DNA from: Siphlonurus alternatus | Lineage: Eukaryota; Arthropoda; Insecta; Ephemeroptera; Siphlonuridae | Assembly (NCBI GenBank): GCA_949825025.1 | Contig: OX463785.1 | Location: 21,453,971 to 21,517,970, forward strand | Direction: 5' to 3' | DNA: 64,000 nucleotides | In this document: positions 60,601 to 64,000 of the stretch, piece by piece | How the letters are laid out: each line of letters opens with the position of its first letter | Position numbering within the stretch: position 1 is the stretch's first letter | Position numbers and translations under genes: made by a program | The notes under the pieces: generated by a model | Database searches by the model: none | Told to the model about the DNA's origin: nothing | What the model saw: only the letters and a program-made list of their open reading frames with translations

Positions 60601-61865
60601 GTGACAACTATAAACAATAAAGCAATAAAGATGAGGTATACTGTTAGATGCATTCTTATCATAGCAAAGTCATACATTGTTTAAATATTCCATTGTTGTC
60701 TTATCCAACTGCATGCAGCATAATAACAAAGTTACATAACATGAACAGCCAAGTTTGTTCTTTAATGCGACTAAATTTTGAAAGAAATCAATAAATTTTT
60801 ATCGTATTTGATAAGTGGTAATGTTCCAAAATTTTTATTAAGTATTGCAGCAAAATAGCTGCATGACTTAAAATATCACACAAATATTTTTTATGGAAAA
60901 TTAGTTTTTCTATTTTAAGATTTTTATGTCATTCAATCAAAGCTTGCGTGCAAAGTAGCTCATTGTATTTTTAAATTAAAAATAAATGCTTATTTTTTTT
61001 ATTACTTTATCATACACCTCATAAACGACAATGAAGGTAACGACCTGCATGCTCTGTCGGTATTCTGTGGAAATGTGGTGATCTTTAAAATTTATGGGAT
61101 AGTTTATACTAAATGCTATATACCACACATCAGTTACGAGTTTCATCCACAAGGCTCATATTCCTATCCTGCAGTATTGCTAGGGGGGTGAAAAAAAGAA
61201 ACTCATAGCTATATATATCCTGAAATTACAAAACTTTCTAATATCTGCAGTTTTAGCAAATTAAACAGATGTAACTTTCATGATACCCTGAGATGTATCG
61301 TACACCTCAGGGTATCATGAAAGTTACATCTATTTAATTTGCTGCAGCAGAAGAGAGAAAGATGCAGATTTTGGGAGATTACTTTGCCTAGCCGTTCCAA
61401 AATCAAATCATTTACGTTCACCAACTTACAGATTGTTTGACATTACCCACAAACAATAGCAAGTAAAGTGTCCCAAGATGGTCACTTCATTCAAATAAAA
61501 ATATACGATGTTAAAGCATATGAGACATTTTTATTTTAATAAAGTTTACCAGTGTAAAAAACACACCAGGCCTGTTCGTTAACCCTGTTTGGTGTACACT
61601 TTTTACACTCAATCGACCTTATGTTGAGGTGCATAAGGTCGATCGGGTGCGTAGAAAGTGTACACCAAGTAAGGTTTACGAACAGGCCTACTATTTACAT
61701 CATAAGAAGTGCATTTTAACACAAAATTTACTAAAAACCTCCTTATATTTAATACTATACTAAAGTAATATAAACTACTTATATTAGTAATACCAACTTA
61801 CCTCTATGCCTGGGTGATGGCATGCTGGACGAACCAGAAGGTCTTTTAACTCTAATTAACCTCAT
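45445..61865 (-). CDS. RUSC1/RUSC2-like RUN and SH3 domain adaptor (eleven exons)
   Basis: Exons on the minus strand: 61865-61802, 57902-57683, 57073-56809, 55906-55796, 54552-54318, 53315-51067, 50206-50032, 49343-49122, 48794-48689, 47970-46822 and 45622-45445. That is 4974 nt, about 1657 residues. Every junction keeps the frame with GT-AG ends; only the last donor is weak. Vertebrate RUSC proteins (NESCA, iporin) are adaptors for vesicle and Rab traffic and neurotrophin signalling. Landmarks: DYQWFLDYGYRDG (about residue 90), a conserved-looking block LPDLTFLREKQENFD...RKLRPFSCNDVE (about 700-790), proline-rich PPPRPPLPRG, a RUN domain (about 1105-1290, with VELLLTHY, FNAFIFGLLN, LDAWINYLRT and LSLLPFKLDLLYE), two SRIP motifs, and a C-terminal SH3. 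An in-frame TGA lies about 33 nt upstream of the start ATG. Confidence 0.9.
45993..46190. repeat. Dispersed repeat with ACATGACTATGACGTCAC
   Basis: The ends GAATAGAGGACTTC and GAGGTCTTCTATCC are imperfect inverted repeats. The centre holds a TGACGTCA at 46079-46086 and is shared with 26700-26730. It lies in the last intron of the RUSC-like gene. Confidence 0.5.
46818..47970 (-). CDS. RUSC-like exon 10, with alternative stop
   Basis: It enters in phase 2 and first encodes the end of the RUN domain (VHSLDAWINYLRTRESVLQKHY, then LSLLPFKLDLLYERKVLEY). A serine-, proline- and arginine-rich linker follows. KSRIPRL and ISRIPTQ match the SxIP consensus for binding EB1-family microtubule plus-end proteins, in a basic, serine-rich setting as those motifs require. 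Read straight through, the exon ends DSQW-TAG at 46818. The same bases offer a donor (TG|GTAGCC, exon end 46822) whose phase fits the SH3 exon. Two C-termini are therefore possible. Confidence 0.85.
50305..50440. mobile_element. Non-autonomous hAT element in a RUSC-like intron
   Basis: A 136-bp element with ends CAGGCGCGGACACAGC and CTGCGCCTG. It is flanked by GTGCTAAC (50297-50304) and GTGTTAAC (50441-50448), an 8-bp duplication with one mismatch. It sits about 100 bp from an exon boundary (50206). Confidence 0.8.
51067..53315 (-). CDS. RUSC-like exon 6, long central exon
   Basis: 2249 nt encoding about 750 residues, mostly low-complexity Ser/Asn/Gln sequence. It also holds a compact block (YYPNYTLPDLTFLREK ... 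SHIQDWDSLNVLLPQEFKKL), two proline-rich SH3-type ligands (PPLPKRS and PPPRPPLPRG) and SVSFAQKVAVLK near the end. HIQDWDSL resembles a tryptophan-acidic kinesin light chain motif, although the residue before Trp-Asp is Asp preceded by Gln rather than an ideal match. G+C is high at the 5' end (38/60 at 53221-53280) and falls to 15/60 in the centre (52561-52620). Confidence 0.9.
54717..55038. mobile_element. Foldback MITE with GACCxGGAACTA core, copy 4
   Basis: A palindrome of about 322 bp. The core GAGACCGGGAACTATTTTTA pairs with TAGTTCCCGGTCTC, but the ends are AATGAGATATTA and its mirror, unlike copies 1, 2 and 5. The centre reads GGGCGGCACTCCTTA with CAGTGCCGCCC, and TGACGTCA lies at 54900-54907. 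Confidence 0.78.
55185..55255. repeat. Near-perfect 71-bp hairpin
   Basis: The arm AAAATGCATGCCTTGCCCTA and its continuation to CATCTTG pair with CAAGATGTTTAACCTTAGGG and the end CAAGACATGCATTTT with almost no loop. A second, looser pairing (CTTGTTCAGCAA with TTGCTGAACAAG) follows at 55263-55312. Confidence 0.75.
57283..57516. mobile_element. G+C-rich foldback element in RUSC-like intron 2
   Basis: A 234-bp inverted repeat. GCTTTTCCATGAAGCGACGT at the left pairs with the mirrored segment near 57490-57510, and GAGAAAAGCGCACTTGCA with TGCAAGTGCGCTTTTCTC. CpG-rich words are unusual for this AT-rich region. It has no coding capacity. Confidence 0.8.
57903..60164 (-). other. RUSC-like intron 1, exon-proximal part
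   Basis: AT-rich, with no other exon that I can support. A six-codon ATG plus donor on the plus strand near 58789 is most likely chance. Confidence 0.6.
60165..60330 (-). mobile_element. 5S-headed SINE tail in reverse orientation
   Basis: GGGGCGGCCATGGCC, CCATCCCAGCATTCGCCTG and AACTGAGGAAACCATGGAAA are the reverse complements of the tail phrases at 30210-30290. The 5S head is absent. It lies in RUSC-like intron 1. Confidence 0.7.
60331..61254 (-). other. RUSC-like intron 1, middle part
   Basis: AT-rich. I see no exon or bounded repeat in this stretch. Confidence 0.5.
61255..61343. repeat. Near-perfect 89-bp hairpin
   Basis: AGCAAATTAAACAGATGTAA and its continuation through CATGATACCCTGAG pair with CTCAGGGTATCATGAAAGTT and the mirrored right end, around a 12-bp loop with TGTATCGTACAC. 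Confidence 0.78.
61568..61689. mobile_element. Foldback element with AGGCCTGTTCGTTAA ends
   Basis: A 122-bp palindrome. AGGCCTGTTCGTTAACCCT pairs with AGGTTTACGAACAGGCCT, GGTGTACACTTT with AAAGTGTACACC, and TCGACCTTATG with CATAAGGTCGA. The outermost bases resemble those of 12809-12944. Confidence 0.75.
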
Positions 61866-62088
61866 GGTAAAAGATCCCAACAACACACAACTAACTCACA
61901 ATAATAAAATATCTCTCGTTATCAAGCAGTGATGTCATCTAAACCATAAAAGTTGGTAACAAAATATGACACATCAGAACTTTAATGACGTACACTTTAA
62001 TATAAATGTACCGGGAATAAAAGGAAGTGAAATGTTTCAATTGATATTTCAATTGTAAATAAATATAATCATACTTCTTTGCAATATT

Positions 62089-62244
62089 GGGTGTGGTTCA
62101 CCATGAAGAAATTATCCAGGTTTCTAACCACGTTTAGTTTAACCACGTTTAACTATACCTGTTTTACGTGTTAAACCACCTAGTTAAACGTGGTTAAGCT
62201 AAACGTGGTTAGAAACCTGGCTAATTGTTTCGTGAATCGCGCCC
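62089..62244. mobile_element. Foldback element with GGGYGYGRTTCAC ends
   Basis: A 156-bp palindrome. CCAGGTTTCTAACCACGTTT pairs with AAACGTGGTTAGAAACCTGG, and an inner repeat of AACCACGTTTAAC pairs with GTTAAACGTGGTT. The ends GGGTGTGGTTCAC and GTGAATCGCGCCC are mirrored. It lies upstream of the RUSC-like start codon, in the presumed promoter region. Confidence 0.75.
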
Positions 62245-63219
62245 ATTATAGACTAGAATGAGCACACCTTCCGTTTTTTCTGCTTAAAATCGTGTTTTTA
62301 TGAAACTATAGTAATATAATTTGTTTATATTTACACTTAAAATACCTTCGTATGAAAAGTTAAAATAGGTTTATGAGTTATATTGGTATAATATGTACTG
62401 TATTAAATATTAAAAAAAAAAAAAAAATAAATTCTTTTAAAAATAATGTTTGTATTCGAAAGAAAATTCTGAAATGAAATTCTGATTCATTGTAAAACAG
62501 CGGAAATGTATCAACCGTTTTGATTGACAGCTTTAATTATCAAGTTAAAGATTAGAAAAAGTGGTCAGATTAGAATTTCATAAAGCTCCACAAAAAATAC
62601 GGATGAAAAATTGCAATTAACACTAAAACATGTTGTAATAACGATCATACTGTATTTGATTATTAAGAGAGCTGAAAAAATATAATAAATATATGAATAC
62701 AATTTACATTCTTTAAAGTTATTATTCACAGAATTTAAGTGAATTAACATTAAATTAATTGAATTAATTTAGTAGTATTAATCCTCGTTGCAATTAACTT
62801 ATGAAGATATGAAAGCGCACCACTATAATCCCAATTAATTTTCATGTAATAAACAACTTAAACAATCAAGATTCAGCATTAAATAATATAAATTTTTAAT
62901 TAATTATTTATAACATTTAAATAAAAACATATTAAAAATTATTGCAAAATAAATTTTATTCATTTATTTTTTTAAAAAATTATTATTTTTTATTAATATT
63001 TAAAATGATAAAATTTTATGAACTATACACTGCACACATATTCATCTGGGCTTGGTTTTCATTAGACACTAAGAGTGACGTCACACGTTAGCCCAGCGGC
63101 TTGGTGTAAATGCCAGGCAAACAAGCAGACGAACTAAATGCCACCATGAATACCGAGAAGTCTGGGATCGATCCTTGGGGTGTGAGCAAACAGCAAGAAT
63201 GTTTCGTACTACATTGGAT
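62245..63219. other. AT-rich sequence upstream of the RUSC-like gene
   Basis: No exon was found. A TGACGTCA lies at 63076-63083. The promoter is not visible. Confidence 0.5.
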
Positions 63220-63600
<381 letters not shown>

Positions 63601-63641
63601 GAATTTATATTTACGATGAGTTACGATTGAAAATATTACAA

Positions 63642-63959
63642 TGGACAATTTGCATGACATTTTTTTATTGCAGAAATGGAAAGAGGGTGCAAAGTTATGC
63701 TACTCTGAATTTTTTCAGATTTTTTTAGAGACCGGGAACTATTTTTAAAAAATTATTAAAAGTCAATTTTATGACGTCACGAGGAGTCTGTCCTTAAGAA
63801 AAAGATAGGCGCTAAACGCCCGTGACGTCATAAAATTGACTTTCAATAATTTTTTAAAAATAGTTCCCGCTCTTAAAAAAATCTGAAAAAATTCAGAGTA
63901 GCATAATTTGGTACCCTCTATCCATTTCTGCAATAGAAAAATGTCATGCAAATTGTCCA
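63642..63959. mobile_element. Foldback MITE with GACCxGGAACTA core, copy 5
   Basis: A palindrome of about 318 bp running from TGGACAATTTGCATGACAT to ATGTCATGCAAATTGTCCA. TTGCAGAAATGGAAAGAGGG and GAGACCGGGAACTATTTTTA pair with their mirrors. Two TGACGTCA octamers lie at 63772-63779 and 63823-63830. Confidence 0.82.
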
Positions 63960-64000
63960 ATCAATTTATAATTCCTCTTTTATTGACTCAACTGCTGAAG

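Overview
This window is a piece of an AT-rich animal nuclear genome with spliced genes, GT-AG introns, long intergenic gaps and many small inverted-repeat transposons. The genes fit an arthropod, probably an insect, but I cannot name the species. There are no bacterial operons, CRISPR arrays or convincing functional RNA genes.

Four genes are recognisable. (1) hedgehog (+): exon 2 (16608-16869) and the terminal Hint/Hog exon (23368-24086). I did not find exon 1, so intron 1 is probably longer than 16.6 kb. (2) TAMM41 (+, 33587-34636): the mitochondrial CDP-diacylglycerol synthase, with one coding exon. (3) A GPALPP1-like gene (+, 35916-39721): five exons, 294 aa. (4) A RUSC1/RUSC2-like RUN-SH3 adaptor (-, 61865-45445): eleven exons rebuilt by phase-matching, about 1657 aa. 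Its SH3 exon (45622-45445) is short and easy to miss. A fifth, less certain gene (+, 31190-31474) would encode a 94-aa single-pass membrane protein with a possible PDZ ligand at its C-terminus. These genes share no pathway: they cover morphogen signalling, cardiolipin precursor synthesis, a nuclear protein of unknown role and vesicle/microtubule adaptor function.

The rest is transposon-rich. I see non-autonomous hAT elements with 8-bp target duplications (one carries a roughly 419-bp CCCT microsatellite), five members of a foldback family with a shared core and differing ends, a TTAA-flanked pair of exactly equal length, several other foldbacks, a 5S-rRNA-headed SINE family, a probable tRNA-headed SINE and the 3' end of a LINE.

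The most unusual observations are these: abrupt base-composition switches inside single coding exons (about 62% to about 25% G+C in sampled 60-bp lines); a RUSC-like stop codon that overlaps the only phase-compatible donor reaching the SH3 exon; an insertion and its empty site caught within the same window; and enrichment of the TGACGTCA octamer, largely inside repeats.
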